The notes under the pieces were generated by a model, which was not told the origin of the DNA, searched no databases, and worked only from the letters and a program-made list of their open reading frames with translations. Of a DNA stretch of 64,000 nucleotides, positions 40,676-49,248 are shown one piece after another. This DNA comes from DASQUK01 sp963756425 (GTDB lineage: Bacteria > Actinomycetota > Acidimicrobiia > Acidimicrobiales > VFJN01): positions 186,001-250,000 of the forward strand of contig CAVWNW010000001.1 in NCBI GenBank assembly GCA_963756425.1. Direction: 5' to 3'. The position numbers were made by a program, and so were the translations under genes. Within the stretch, counting starts at the first letter, position 1; the number at the start of each line of letters is the position of its first letter.

Positions 40676-41824
40676 TCAGCTGTCTGCCCCGTCCTGGCCC
40701 CCGAGGGTGACGGTCAGCGTCGTCGGGTCGTCGTCCCGAACCACGGTCGCAGCGATCTCGTCGCCCGGAGACAGCGACCGCAACGTGATCATGAGGTCGG
40801 GCATGTGGCCGATCATGTGCCCGTCGATCTCGACCAGAACGTCGCCGACCCGCAGGCCGCCCTGCTCGGCCGGGCTGTCGGGCGTCACGGAGGCGATCAG
40901 GACGCCGCCGCCGGCGACCTCGGGATCGCCGGCGGCGCTGCCCTCGATGCCGAGCCAGCAGGGCTTCACCTTGCCGGCCGCCACCAGGTCTTCTGCGACC
41001 TTGCGCGCCACCTCCACCGGGACGACGTACGACGCATTCCCGTCGTCGACCCCGGTGACGACGCCGACCACCACGCCGCCGGCCGTGACGAGCGGCCCCC
41101 CCACCGCGTGGGCCGGAGCGTCGCCGGTGGTCTCGACGACGGCGTCGAGCGTGGTGCCGCTCGGGGTCTGATAGCGACGGGTGCCGCCGACCAGGGCCGC
41201 CACCGTGGTGGCGCCGCCGGCGGCGCCGATGCTCACGGTGAAGGACGTTTGGCCCTGCACGAGGCCTGCCTGGCTGGCCAGCAGGCCGGTCTCGTAGCCG
41301 TGCCCCTCGAGGTCGAGCACGGCGATGCCGGTCGTGGGGTCGGTGCCCACGACCTCCGCATCGGTCGACGACCCGTCGGGCAGGCGGACGCTCAGCTGCC
41401 CGCCGCTGTCGACGACGCTGGCGCTGGTGAGCACGATCCCGTCGTCCCGCACGACGATCCCGGAGCCACCACCCTCGATCGAGACGACCGCGGGCGCCAC
41501 GTGCTGGCGGATGCCATTGGCGGCCTGATCCGGGGTCCGCGGCGAGGACGACACGGTGTCGAGGGCGACCCGCTCGACCACGGGGCGATCAACGGTCCGC
41601 TCGCCCAGGCCGAACGCCAGTGCTCCCGCACCTGCGAGGACGGCGCCGGCGGTTCCGGCAACCGCCACCACACCCCACGGGCGCCCGGACTGCCGGTCGT
41701 GGCCGCCCGGGCGGGCGGCCTGCTGCGGCCCCAGCTCCGACGGGTGGCGCCACACCCGATCGTCGGGATGCGGCGGCGGACGGAACCGGAAGAAATCCGC
41801 TTCGGCGTCGTCGTCGAAGGGCAC
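40676..41824 (-). CDS. HtrA/DegP-like PDZ protein lacking the catalytic triad
   Basis: A 382-residue protein in HtrA order: cytosolic N-terminus, one transmembrane helix (about 51-72), a trypsin-like domain (about 100-265) and a PDZ domain (about 290-375; GVLIASVTPDSPAEQGGLRVGDVLVEIDG). All three catalytic positions are altered. The His motif TNAHVV reads TSASVV (Ser136), the Asp motif TDLAVL reads TGIAVL (Gly166), and GNSGGP reads HAVGGP (Val241). It is therefore predicted to be a non-proteolytic scaffold or sensor, although clearly descended from HtrA. GTG 41824 is the chosen start. Divergent from moaE by 64 bp. Confidence 0.85.
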   Translation of the reverse strand: MPFDDDAEADFFRFRPPPHPDDRVWRHPSELGPQQAARPGGHDRQSGRPWGVVAVAGTAGAVLAGAGALAFGLGERTVDRPVVERVALDTVSSSPRTPDQAANGIRQHVAPAVVSIEGGGSGIVVRDDGIVLTSASVVDSGGQLSVRLPDGSSTDAEVVGTDPTTGIAVLDLEGHGYETGLLASQAGLVQGQTSFTVSIGAAGGATTVAALVGGTRRYQTPSGTTLDAVVETTGDAPAHAVGGPLVTAGGVVVGVVTGVDDGNASYVVPVEVARKVAEDLVAAGKVKPCWLGIEGSAAGDPEVAGGGVLIASVTPDSPAEQGGLRVGDVLVEIDGHMIGHMPDLMITLRSLSPGDEIAATVVRDDDPTTLTVTLGGQDGADS

Positions 41825-41888
41825 GGCGCGGAGGATAACCCTGGGCGGCAGCCCAGAGACCGCGCCCAGCGGTCGGGGCCTGCGTAGC

Positions 41889-42395
41889 ATGAGCACGATG
41901 GAGACGGCGAGCAACGAGGGGGGGCGAGCCGGGTTGGCACCCGAGGGCGACACCTGGATCGGCCTGTCGGCGTCTCCCCTCCCGGTCGCCGAGGCCGCCG
42001 ACTGGGCCGTCCTCCCGGACTGCGGGGGCCTGGTCCTGTTCTCGGGCACCGCCCGGGACCATGCCGAGGGCCGACCCGGGATCCACCAACTCGAGTACGA
42101 GGCCTACGAGGAGCAGGTCGTCCCCCGACTGCGCGATGTGGCGGAGGAGACGAGGGTGCGGTGGCCGATGGTCGGCCGCATCGCCCTGCTGCACCGGGTC
42201 GGTGTCCTGGAGATCGGCGAGAGCGCGGTCGTCGTCGCCGTGTCGGCGCCGCACCGCGACGAGGCCTTCGCCGCGGCCCGGTTCTGCATCGACACGCTGA
42301 AGCGGTCGGTTCCCATCTGGAAGCGCGAGTCGTGGACGGGGGGCGAGAGCTGGGGGCTCGAGGCGCAGCACATCGTGGACGCGGGGACGGGGTGA
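41889..42395 (+). CDS. moaE: Molybdopterin synthase catalytic subunit
   Basis: Large subunit of MPT synthase, which with thiocarboxylated MoaD inserts the dithiolene sulfurs into cyclic pyranopterin phosphate. The 168-residue protein shows the order GGLVLFSGTARDH, LEYEAYEEQV, RIALLHRVGVLEIGE, and SAPHRDEAFAAARFCIDTLKRSVPIWKRE with the active-site lysine. No moaD is adjacent. The start is ATG 41889 or 41898. An N-terminal extension of about 30 residues precedes the core. Confidence 0.92.
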   Translation: MSTMETASNEGGRAGLAPEGDTWIGLSASPLPVAEAADWAVLPDCGGLVLFSGTARDHAEGRPGIHQLEYEAYEEQVVPRLRDVAEETRVRWPMVGRIALLHRVGVLEIGESAVVVAVSAPHRDEAFAAARFCIDTLKRSVPIWKRESWTGGESWGLEAQHIVDAGTG

Positions 42396-42399
42396 TTCC

Positions 42400-42582
42400 A
42401 TGGCCGCCGTCGCCTTCCTCCTGCTCGCCGTGGTGATAGCGGCCGTGGGGGTGACGGTCCTGTACCTCCGGAACCGCCCACCGACGTCGTTCGATGCCAG
42501 CATCGACAACTTCCGCCGTGAGATGGAGGCGCTCGCCCCGCGCGACGGCGAGGTCCGGAACCGACGCTGGTGGAAGCGCTAG
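42400..42582 (+). CDS. Small single-helix membrane protein
   Basis: A 60-residue protein: one N-terminal transmembrane helix (AAVAFLLLAVVIAAVGVTVLYL) followed by a charged cytosolic tail ending RNRRWWKR. It lies four bases after moaE, and its stop TAG overlaps the GTG start of the MreB-like gene (TAGTG). It may be translationally coupled to that gene and act with it at the membrane. No family recognised. Confidence 0.65.
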   Translation: MAAVAFLLLAVVIAAVGVTVLYLRNRPPTSFDASIDNFRREMEALAPRDGEVRNRRWWKR

Positions 42583-43583
42583 TGGCCCGCGACCTCGCCA
42601 TCGACCTCGGCACCGCCAACACCCTCGTCTACGAGCGCGGCCGCGGCATCGTCCTCAACGAGCCGACCGTCATCGCCCTCAACACCCGCACCCGTGAGGT
42701 GTTGGCCATGGGCCACGACGCCTGGCAGATGATCGGGCGCACGCCCAGCGACATCGTCGCCGAGCGCCCGCTCCGCCAGGGCGCCATCACCGACTTCGAC
42801 GTGACCCAACGGATGATCCGGCTGCTGTTGCACCGCGTGCGGGTCGGCCGCTTCAACCGTCCGCGGGTGGTGGTGTGTGTGCCGTCGGCCATCACGGAGG
42901 TCGAGCGACGGGCGGTGGCGGAGGCCGCCCGGCGTGCGGGGGCCACGGACGCCTTCCTGATCGAACAGCCCATGGCCGCCGCCATCGGCTGCGGCCTCCC
43001 GATCCACGAGCCCATAGCCAGCCTCGTGATCGACGTCGGGGGCGGAACCACCGAGACCGCCCTGGTGTCGCTCGGTGGGGTGGTGGGGCTGGACGCCGTG
43101 CGGGTCGGAAGCTTCGACATCGACGGCGCCATCCAGGCCTACGTGCGGCGCGAGTACGGCATCGCCGTGGGCGAGCGCACTGCCGAGGAGATCAAGATCG
43201 CGATCGGATCGGCGTGGCCGGTGCGTGACGAGCTCAAGGCCGAGGTCCGCGGGCGCGACCTGGCATCGGGCCTGCCGAAGACGGTGATCCTGACGCCCGC
43301 CGAGATCCGCGCCGCCATCGACGACGTGATCATGGAGATCATCGACTCGGTCGTGGCGTGCCTCGGGAAGGCCCCACCCGAGCTGGCCCACGACCTGATC
43401 ACCCAGGGCCTGCACCTCGTGGGCGGGGGCGGCATGCTTGCCGGCCTGGACCAGCGCATCGCCCATGAGACCGACATCGACGTGCACCTCGTCGAGAGCG
43501 CCCTCGAGTGTGTCGTGCTCGGCGCCGGCCGTTGCATCGAGGAGCCGGCGGCACTGCGCGTGGTGTTCCAGACGGACCGGTAG
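42582..43583 (+). CDS. mreB: MreB/Mbl-type actin-like protein
   Basis: A 333-residue bacterial actin. Phosphate-1 motif DLGTANTLVYERGRGIVLNEP, the connect motif and phosphate-2 DVGGGTTETALVSLGG, and the adenosine motif GLHLVGGGGMLAGLDQ are all present. It would polymerise at the membrane and guide cell-wall synthesis. mreC and mreD are not adjacent, so it is a stand-alone copy possibly working with the coupled small membrane protein before it. GTG 42582 is preferred; GTG 42570 would overlap the upstream gene more. Confidence 0.92.
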   Translation: MARDLAIDLGTANTLVYERGRGIVLNEPTVIALNTRTREVLAMGHDAWQMIGRTPSDIVAERPLRQGAITDFDVTQRMIRLLLHRVRVGRFNRPRVVVCVPSAITEVERRAVAEAARRAGATDAFLIEQPMAAAIGCGLPIHEPIASLVIDVGGGTTETALVSLGGVVGLDAVRVGSFDIDGAIQAYVRREYGIAVGERTAEEIKIAIGSAWPVRDELKAEVRGRDLASGLPKTVILTPAEIRAAIDDVIMEIIDSVVACLGKAPPELAHDLITQGLHLVGGGGMLAGLDQRIAHETDIDVHLVESALECVVLGAGRCIEEPAALRVVFQTDR

Positions 43584-43613
43584 AGCCCGGAGCGGGTCGC
43601 CCGAACCGCAACT

Positions 43614-43652
43614 GGGTGTAGTTGTCCGGTCATGGACCGCACGGCTACACCC
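43614..43652. terminator. Nested hairpin between mreB and bioB
   Basis: Outer arms GGGTGTAG (43614-43621) and CTACACCC (43645-43652) enclose an inner GTCC-6 nt-GGAC stem. It is 30 bp after the MreB-like stop and 48 bp before the bioB start. It may terminate the first unit, or act as an operator or attenuator for bioB. Confidence 0.45.
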
Positions 43653-43699
43653 GGAACGATTCGGGTTCGTGGCCGCGGCCGCCATTAACGTCACCAGCC

Positions 43700-44704
43700 G
43701 TGCCAGCCACGACCGAACTGCTCGACGTTGCGCGACGGGCGCTGCTCGACGATCGGCGCCAGCTGACGCTCGACGAGCTGTCCGGTCTGGCGGGTGTGCC
43801 CGATGCCGACGACGGTGCGCTGGCTGCGCTCGCGCACGAGGTGCGCCTGGCGTGGTGCGGCGACGTCGTCGAGATCGAGGGGATCCTGTCGGCCAAGACC
43901 GGCGGCTGCCCCGAGGACTGCCAGTTCTGCTCACAGTCCGCGCGCTACGACTCGCCGGTGAAGGCGGTCCCTCTGCTCGCCGACGACGAGGTGGTGGCCG
44001 CGGCCACGGAGACGGCGGCACTGGGGGCGAGCGAGTTCTGCCTGGTCTACGCCGTGCGGGGCCCCGACGAGCGGCTGATGGCGCACCTCGAGGAGGTCGT
44101 GCGCCTCGTTCGTCGGGAGACGGGCCTCAACGTGGCGGTCAGCGCCGGCATCCTCGACGACGACCAGGCCCGTCGACTCGCGGCCGCGGGCACGCACCGC
44201 TACAACCACAACCTCGAGACCGCCCGGTCGCACTTCCCCCGCATCGTGACGACCCACACGTGGGAGGAGCGGTTCGCCACCTGCGAGCTCGTCCGCCGGC
44301 ACGGGATGGAGCTGTGCTGCGGCGTGCTGCTGGGGATGGGGGAATCCGACGATCAACGCATCGAGTTGCTCGGGCAGCTGCGGGAGGCGGGGCCCGCGGA
44401 GGTGCCCCTCAACTTCCTCGATCCCCGGCCGGGCACGCCGCTGGCCAACCGCCCGCTGGTGGCGGCGCGGGAGGCGATCCGCTGGATCTCGCTGTTCCGC
44501 CTGGCGCTGCCGGACGTGATCCTGCGCTATGCCGGCGGCCGCGAGGTCACGCTCGGCGACCTGCAGGAGATGGGGATGACTGCGGGGATCAACGCCCTGA
44601 TCGTCGGCAACTACCTGACGACCTTGGGCCGAGCCCCACAGGAGGACCTGGTCATGCTCGACAAGCTGCGCATGCCCGTGGGCACGCTGTCGCGGGTGAT
44701 CTGA
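43700..44704 (+). CDS. bioB: Biotin synthase
   Basis: A radical SAM enzyme that inserts sulfur into dethiobiotin. The 334-residue protein carries the SAM cluster motif CPEDCQFC (Cys70, Cys74, Cys77), then SQSARYDSPVKA and ALGASEFCLVYAVRG. The HRYNHNLET motif and the ligands of the auxiliary [2Fe-2S] cluster follow. GTG 43700 is chosen; longer starts add non-family sequence. It is followed without a gap by a BsaP-like gene, which in actinobacteria supports BioB. Confidence 0.95.
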   Translation: MPATTELLDVARRALLDDRRQLTLDELSGLAGVPDADDGALAALAHEVRLAWCGDVVEIEGILSAKTGGCPEDCQFCSQSARYDSPVKAVPLLADDEVVAAATETAALGASEFCLVYAVRGPDERLMAHLEEVVRLVRRETGLNVAVSAGILDDDQARRLAAAGTHRYNHNLETARSHFPRIVTTHTWEERFATCELVRRHGMELCCGVLLGMGESDDQRIELLGQLREAGPAEVPLNFLDPRPGTPLANRPLVAAREAIRWISLFRLALPDVILRYAGGREVTLGDLQEMGMTAGINALIVGNYLTTLGRAPQEDLVMLDKLRMPVGTLSRVI

Positions 44705-44941
44705 GTGGCAGGACCCGCTCGCTCGACCCTCCCCGCGGCGGCCGACTGGCGCCACTGCTCCGGATGCGGCGCCCCGGTAGAGGAGTGCCCCGGCTGCTCC
44801 GGCCCCTACGAGCCCTGGCGCTTCTGCGTGGAGTGCGGCCGCTGGCTGACGGTGCAGGTCACACCGACGGGGTGGCGGGCCCGCTGCCGGGGATGCGGCG
44901 GCGTGTTGGAGGCCTCCCACGGCGCGGCGCACACCGTGTAG
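44705..44941 (+). CDS. bsaP: Biotin synthase auxiliary protein (BsaP-like)
   Basis: A 78-residue cysteine-rich protein with motifs HCSGCG, ECPGC, FCVECG and RCRGCG, suited to bind iron-sulfur or zinc. It starts at GTG 44705, directly after the bioB stop. In mycobacteria the small protein encoded next to bioB (BsaP) was shown to be needed for efficient BioB activity by supporting its iron-sulfur cluster. Assignment is from position, size and cysteine pattern. Confidence 0.8.
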   Translation: MAGPARSTLPAAADWRHCSGCGAPVEECPGCSGPYEPWRFCVECGRWLTVQVTPTGWRARCRGCGGVLEASHGAAHTV

Positions 44942-44943
44942 CT

Positions 44944-46005
44944 GTGCCGGCAGCCGTCCCCGACCTCGGATCCGGCCCCGTCCCCAGCGAGGCCATCGCC
45001 GCCCTCCCCAAGGTCGAGCTCCACGTCCACCTCGAAGGGTCGATGCGGCCGTCCACGGTGCTGGCGCTGGCCGAGCGCAACGGCGTCGACCTCGGGGTCG
45101 ACTCCGAGGCCGAGCTGGCGGAGCGCTACCGCTTCCGCGACTTCCTCCACTTCATCGAGCTGTTCCGCGCCGGCCTCGCGGTCCTGCGCACTCCCGACGA
45201 CCTGGTCAGCTGCGCCGACGCGCTCACCGAGGAGCTGGCCCGCCAGCAGGTCCGGTGGGCGGAGGTCACCACCACGCCGGTCAATCACGTCCGCACCCGG
45301 GGCTGGGGGGAGGCCGCCTACGCCGCAGCCCTTGACGAGGCCCAGCGGCGGGCCGCAGCCCGCGGCGTCGAGGTCCGCTGGGTCCTGGACATCTCCCGGG
45401 GCCAGGAGCTCCCCGACGACCACCTCACCGCCTCGCTGCTGTCTGGTGCCGATGCCCCCTCCGGCGCGGTGGCGATGGGCCTCGGGGGGCCGGAGGCGGA
45501 GTGGCCCCCCGAGCTCTACGCCGACACGTTCGCCCGCGCCCGTGCGGCCGGCGTGCCGGCGGTGGTGCACGCGGGGGAGGCCGCGGGGCCGGCGAGCGTG
45601 ACCGGCGCCCTGGACAGCCTGCACGCGGTGCGGATCGGCCATGGAGTCCGCGCGCTCGAGGACCGATCGGTGGTGCGACGCCTGGTCGACGAGCAGGTGC
45701 CGCTGGAGGTGTCGCCCACGTCCAACGTGCTGCTCGGCGTCACCGCCCCCTCGATCGCGGACCATCCCATCGGCGAGATGATCGGCCTGGGGATGGACGT
45801 GTCGGTGAACACCGACGACCCCGGCTACTTCTCGACCACGCTCGAGCGGGAGCTCGCCCTCGTGACCCAGCACCACGGGGTCGACGCCCGGGGACTGGCG
45901 GCGCTGCAGCGGCGGGCGATGGCGGCGTCGTTCGCCCCGCCCGAGCTCCGGGCCGCCTTCGAGTCGGAGCTCGACGCCTGGGAGTCGACCTGGAGCCGGG
46001 CGTGA
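44944..46005 (+). CDS. add: Adenosine deaminase
   Basis: A 353-residue amidohydrolase with the full ADA signature: metal ligands HVHLEGS near the N-terminus, HAGE with catalytic Glu, IGHGVRA, SPTSNVLLG, and the metal-binding NTDDP. It deaminates adenosine to inosine. It follows bsaP by two bases and so is in the bioB transcript, although it has no biotin role. GTG 44944 is the start. Confidence 0.93.
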   Translation: MPAAVPDLGSGPVPSEAIAALPKVELHVHLEGSMRPSTVLALAERNGVDLGVDSEAELAERYRFRDFLHFIELFRAGLAVLRTPDDLVSCADALTEELARQQVRWAEVTTTPVNHVRTRGWGEAAYAAALDEAQRRAAARGVEVRWVLDISRGQELPDDHLTASLLSGADAPSGAVAMGLGGPEAEWPPELYADTFARARAAGVPAVVHAGEAAGPASVTGALDSLHAVRIGHGVRALEDRSVVRRLVDEQVPLEVSPTSNVLLGVTAPSIADHPIGEMIGLGMDVSVNTDDPGYFSTTLERELALVTQHHGVDARGLAALQRRAMAASFAPPELRAAFESELDAWESTWSRA

Positions 46006-46030
46006 CCGCGGATGTCCTCGCCCGGGCTGC

Positions 46031-46639
46031 CTAGCGGCTCACGTCCTCTGCGGCTTGGCGGACCTGCCAGTCGCGATCGGTGAGCGCCCGCTCGAGCGCG
46101 GCGTCGACCTCGGGGCCGTCGAAGGGCGCCAACGCCAGCACCGCACGCCGTCGGACCGCGGGGCGGTCGCTGGTGGCGGCCAGGACGGCGGGCAGGCCAG
46201 CAGGGTCCCCGGTGGCGCCGAGCGCGGCCACGGCCGCCTCCCGGCATGTCGGGTCGTCGTGGCCGGTCGCCACGGCGGCCAGGGCTGCGACCACGCCGGG
46301 CTCTGGAGGTCGCCGCTCGCCCGATGCCCAGGCGGCGGCCTCCACGACGCTGGCATCCGCATCGCCGAGGACCGGGGCAAGAGCGGGATCGGCGTCCCCG
46401 GGAAGGTCCGCCACCAACTCCGCCGCCCGAGCCCGCACGTTGGCCGACGTATCCGTCAGGGCGGCGCCGAGGTCGTCGGTCGTCAGGGACCCAGCGCGGG
46501 CCAGTGCGCCGAGCGCGGTGGCGCGCACCGATGGCTCCGGATCAGCAAGGAAGGAGCGGGCCGCGGCGGCATCGCCGCGGTGCCCGGCCACGGCGGCCGC
46601 CCGCCGGCGGGCCACGGCGTCCGCCATCTGCCGACCCAT
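46031..46639 (-). CDS. HEAT-repeat protein
   Basis: A 202-residue protein consisting of about six HEAT/PBS-lyase-type helical repeats, each with the pattern DPEPSVRATALGALARAG or DRPAVRRRAVLALAPFDGPE. These form a curved solenoid used for protein binding. No catalytic residues. Convergent with the adenosine deaminase gene, with 25 bases between the stops, and followed on its own strand by the Ala/Arg-rich gene upstream. Confidence 0.75.
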   Translation of the reverse strand: MGRQMADAVARRRAAAVAGHRGDAAAARSFLADPEPSVRATALGALARAGSLTTDDLGAALTDTSANVRARAAELVADLPGDADPALAPVLGDADASVVEAAAWASGERRPPEPGVVAALAAVATGHDDPTCREAAVAALGATGDPAGLPAVLAATSDRPAVRRRAVLALAPFDGPEVDAALERALTDRDWQVRQAAEDVSR

Positions 46640-46654
46640 CGCCTCGCCGCGGGG

Positions 46655-47917
46655 TCAGAGCCCGCTCAGCACCTGGTTGCCGGCCACGGCCAAGGCAACG
46701 ACGATGCTCGAGACCACCAGGCCGAGAAAGGCGAGCAGCACCAACAGCTCGCCCGTCGCCTTGAGCCTGGTCGTCGCGCGGGGCCGGAGGGGAACCACCT
46801 GGCCCTGCTCTCGGTGCCGGGCCGGTCGTCGCCCGTCGCCAGTCGTGGTGTCGATCGGACCCGGGGGGACATGTTCCGCCGCTTCCACGACTGGGGGGCC
46901 GGGAGCGGCGGCTGTGGGCTCGGGTTCGAAGGCCACCGGCTCGGGCGCGAGGGTCGGCGGGCTTGGCGCGGTGGGGGCCGGCTCCGGTTCGAAGCCTGCG
47001 GGGCTGGGCGCAACGGCCACCGGCCCGGGCTCGAACGTCGCCGGCTCGGGCTGGGATGCCGCCGGCTGCGCCGCGACTGCGGCGGGAACGGCGGTGACCG
47101 CGGCCGGCTCCCGCGCGAACCGGGGGCCACGATCCTCTGCATCATCGGGCAGCGCCACCGGCTCCGGCACCAGGCGGGTGGCGGCGCGCCTGGTCGCGTG
47201 CGCGGCTCGTCGTGTCCCCCGCCTCGTGGCAACGGTCGCCCGCCCGCCGCCCCGTCGCACGGCCTCGGCCGTGCCGGCGGCGGTCCGCGCGCCGGTCCGG
47301 CGTGTGCCAGCCGCCGCCCGGCGGACGAACGCGGCCGTGTGGGCCCTACCGGCGCCGAAGGCCGCCACAGTGGATGCACTGATCGTCGCGGCGGTGGCAA
47401 CCAGGACCGCTCCGCCGCCCCGGGCGATGGCAGTCGCTCGGCGGCCGACGCGGGTGCCGGCCTGCGCGCTGGCTCGACCTGCCTGCGCCCTCGCTTGTTC
47501 CGTCGCTTCCCCGGCCCGCATGCTCGCCCTTCCTGTGGCTCGACCGGCTCGCACGCTGACGCTCCGGACCGTCCGCCCAGTCTGAGCTCCAGCCTCACCC
47601 GCCACCCGTCCGGTCGCCGCCGCGGCGTTCCGGCAGGAGTGGGCGGCCCGAACACTAGTCCGCGCTACGGCACCGCGGGCGAAGGCAAGGGCCAGCCCGG
47701 AGCGGTCGGTGCAGCGGACGGCGCCACGGCAGGTGGCCCGCGCCACGGTCTCGGCCCGGTCCCGGGCTACCGGCGCAATGTTGCGCCACTGCCCCCGGGC
47801 GCTGGGGAGATCGGCGCCTTCCGTGGCAGGCTGGTCGGCACTGGCCGCGAGCATCTCGACCGTAACGGCCAGGACACCCCCGCCGACGATCGCCACGCAG
47901 AGTATTACCAGGGCCAC
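46655..47917 (-). CDS. Ala/Arg-rich protein with N- and C-terminal membrane helices
   Basis: About 420 residues. A hydrophobic helix at the N-terminus (ALVILCVAIVGGGVLAVTV) is followed by a highly basic, Ala/Arg/Gly/Thr-rich middle (about 40-250). A Pro/Glu/Ala tract (EPATFEPGPVAVAPSPAGFEPEP) leads to a C-terminal helix (LLVLLAFLGLVVSSIVVALAVAG). No family recognised, and the composition is low complexity. GTG 47917 would place it only 9-15 bases from the divergent PDZ-protease start. The true start may be internal, or the two genes share an overlapping promoter region. Confidence 0.5.
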   Translation of the reverse strand: MALVILCVAIVGGGVLAVTVEMLAASADQPATEGADLPSARGQWRNIAPVARDRAETVARATCRGAVRCTDRSGLALAFARGAVARTSVRAAHSCRNAAAATGRVAGEAGAQTGRTVRSVSVRAGRATGRASMRAGEATEQARAQAGRASAQAGTRVGRRATAIARGGGAVLVATAATISASTVAAFGAGRAHTAAFVRRAAAGTRRTGARTAAGTAEAVRRGGGRATVATRRGTRRAAHATRRAATRLVPEPVALPDDAEDRGPRFAREPAAVTAVPAAVAAQPAASQPEPATFEPGPVAVAPSPAGFEPEPAPTAPSPPTLAPEPVAFEPEPTAAAPGPPVVEAAEHVPPGPIDTTTGDGRRPARHREQGQVVPLRPRATTRLKATGELLVLLAFLGLVVSSIVVALAVAGNQVLSGL

Positions 47918-47932
47918 GCGAACCGGATGCTA

Positions 47933-49159
47933 ATGCCGCCTGAACCCACTTCTCACCCCCCTGACGAGATCTCCGGCCCGGTTCGTGATCAGAGCACCGA
48001 ACGGCCCGCCGCCGACGCCGGTGCCACCCAGCGGCCGCCCGAGTCGCCGCCCGACGCGTCTTCCGGCGACGGGTCTTCCGGCGACGGGTCCTCCAGCGAC
48101 GGGACGCGGCGGGTCCGCCGGCGCCGCCGCATCTGGCCGATCGCCGTCACCGTCCTGGTCGTGGCGTTCATCGTCGGTGCCGCCACGGTTCCGCTGCCGT
48201 ACTACGCCTACCGGCCCGGAAGCGTGCGTGACACCGAGCCACTGATCACGGTCGCCGACGAGCAGACCTTTCCGTCTCGGGGCTCCATCAGCTACACGAC
48301 GGTTTCGTTGCGCCAGGCGACGCTCTTCGGCATGCTCGCCGGCTGGCTCGACGACGACGTCGACGTGTTTCCGCGCGAGAAGGTGCTCGGCGACCGCAAC
48401 GCCGAGGAGAACCGCACGCTCAACCTGCAGATGATGGACACGTCCAAGCAGGTGGCCGCACAGGTGGCGCTCGAACGTCTGGGACACCCCGTCGACGTGA
48501 GCATCACCGGTGAGACCGTGGTCAACGTGCTGCCCGACCTGCCGGCCGATGGCGTGCTCGAGCCGGGCGACACCATCACCGCGGTGAATGGCGAGGCGCT
48601 CGACGAGCCGGACGACCTCACACGGCTGCTCGCCGACGACCGCCCGGGCGACGAGGTGAAAGTCACCGTCGAGCCGCCCACCGGGTCGCAGCCGCGGGAC
48701 GTGGAGCTGGCCCTGGGCGCCGATCCCGACGATCCCGGCCGGGCCATCATCGGCATCGAGGTCACGGGCAGGGGCATCGACTTCGACTTCCCGATCGACG
48801 TCACCATCGACACCGGCGACGTCGGCGGGCCCTCGGCCGGACTGGCGTTCACGCTGGCGATCATCGACGACCTGACCCCCGGCGACCTGACCGGTGGTGC
48901 CGACGTCGCGGTCACAGGCACGATCAACAGCGACGGCACGGTGGGCCCCGTGGGTGGAACCGGACAGAAGGCCGCGGCGGTGCGGGCGCAGGGCTACGAC
49001 GTCTTCCTCGTTCCGAGCGCCGATTACGCGGCGGCCCGGCAACATGCCGGCGACGTCGACGTCATCGCCGTGGACACGCTCGACGAGGCCCTCGCCGCCC
49101 TCGCCGACCTGGGCGGGAACGTCGACGACCTGCCCCAGCCGGCCCCGTCACAGGGCTGA
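47933..49159 (+). CDS. PDZ and Lon-type (S16) serine protease, YlbL-like
   Basis: A 408-residue membrane-tethered protease. A hydrophilic Pro/Ser-rich cytosolic N-terminus contains three near-identical SSGDG units, then a basic patch and one transmembrane helix (WPIAVTVLVVAFIVGAATV). A PDZ domain follows (about 175-255; DGVLEPGDTITAVNGEAL), then a Lon-like protease domain with catalytic Ser301 in GGPSAG and Lys346 in GTGQKAAA. The 45-residue Ser-Lys spacing matches the S16 dyad. Start ATG 47933 or 47927. Related YlbL proteins cleave cell-division inhibitors in Gram-positives. Confidence 0.9.
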   Translation: MPPEPTSHPPDEISGPVRDQSTERPAADAGATQRPPESPPDASSGDGSSGDGSSSDGTRRVRRRRRIWPIAVTVLVVAFIVGAATVPLPYYAYRPGSVRDTEPLITVADEQTFPSRGSISYTTVSLRQATLFGMLAGWLDDDVDVFPREKVLGDRNAEENRTLNLQMMDTSKQVAAQVALERLGHPVDVSITGETVVNVLPDLPADGVLEPGDTITAVNGEALDEPDDLTRLLADDRPGDEVKVTVEPPTGSQPRDVELALGADPDDPGRAIIGIEVTGRGIDFDFPIDVTIDTGDVGGPSAGLAFTLAIIDDLTPGDLTGGADVAVTGTINSDGTVGPVGGTGQKAAAVRAQGYDVFLVPSADYAAARQHAGDVDVIAVDTLDEALAALADLGGNVDDLPQPAPSQG

Positions 49160-49248
49160 GACCGCCGCCAACGGGCACATCACCACTCAGAGCGGCGGGA
49201 AAATCGACCCTCGGCGCGTGGCCGACGCGAGTCATACCATCGGGGGTC

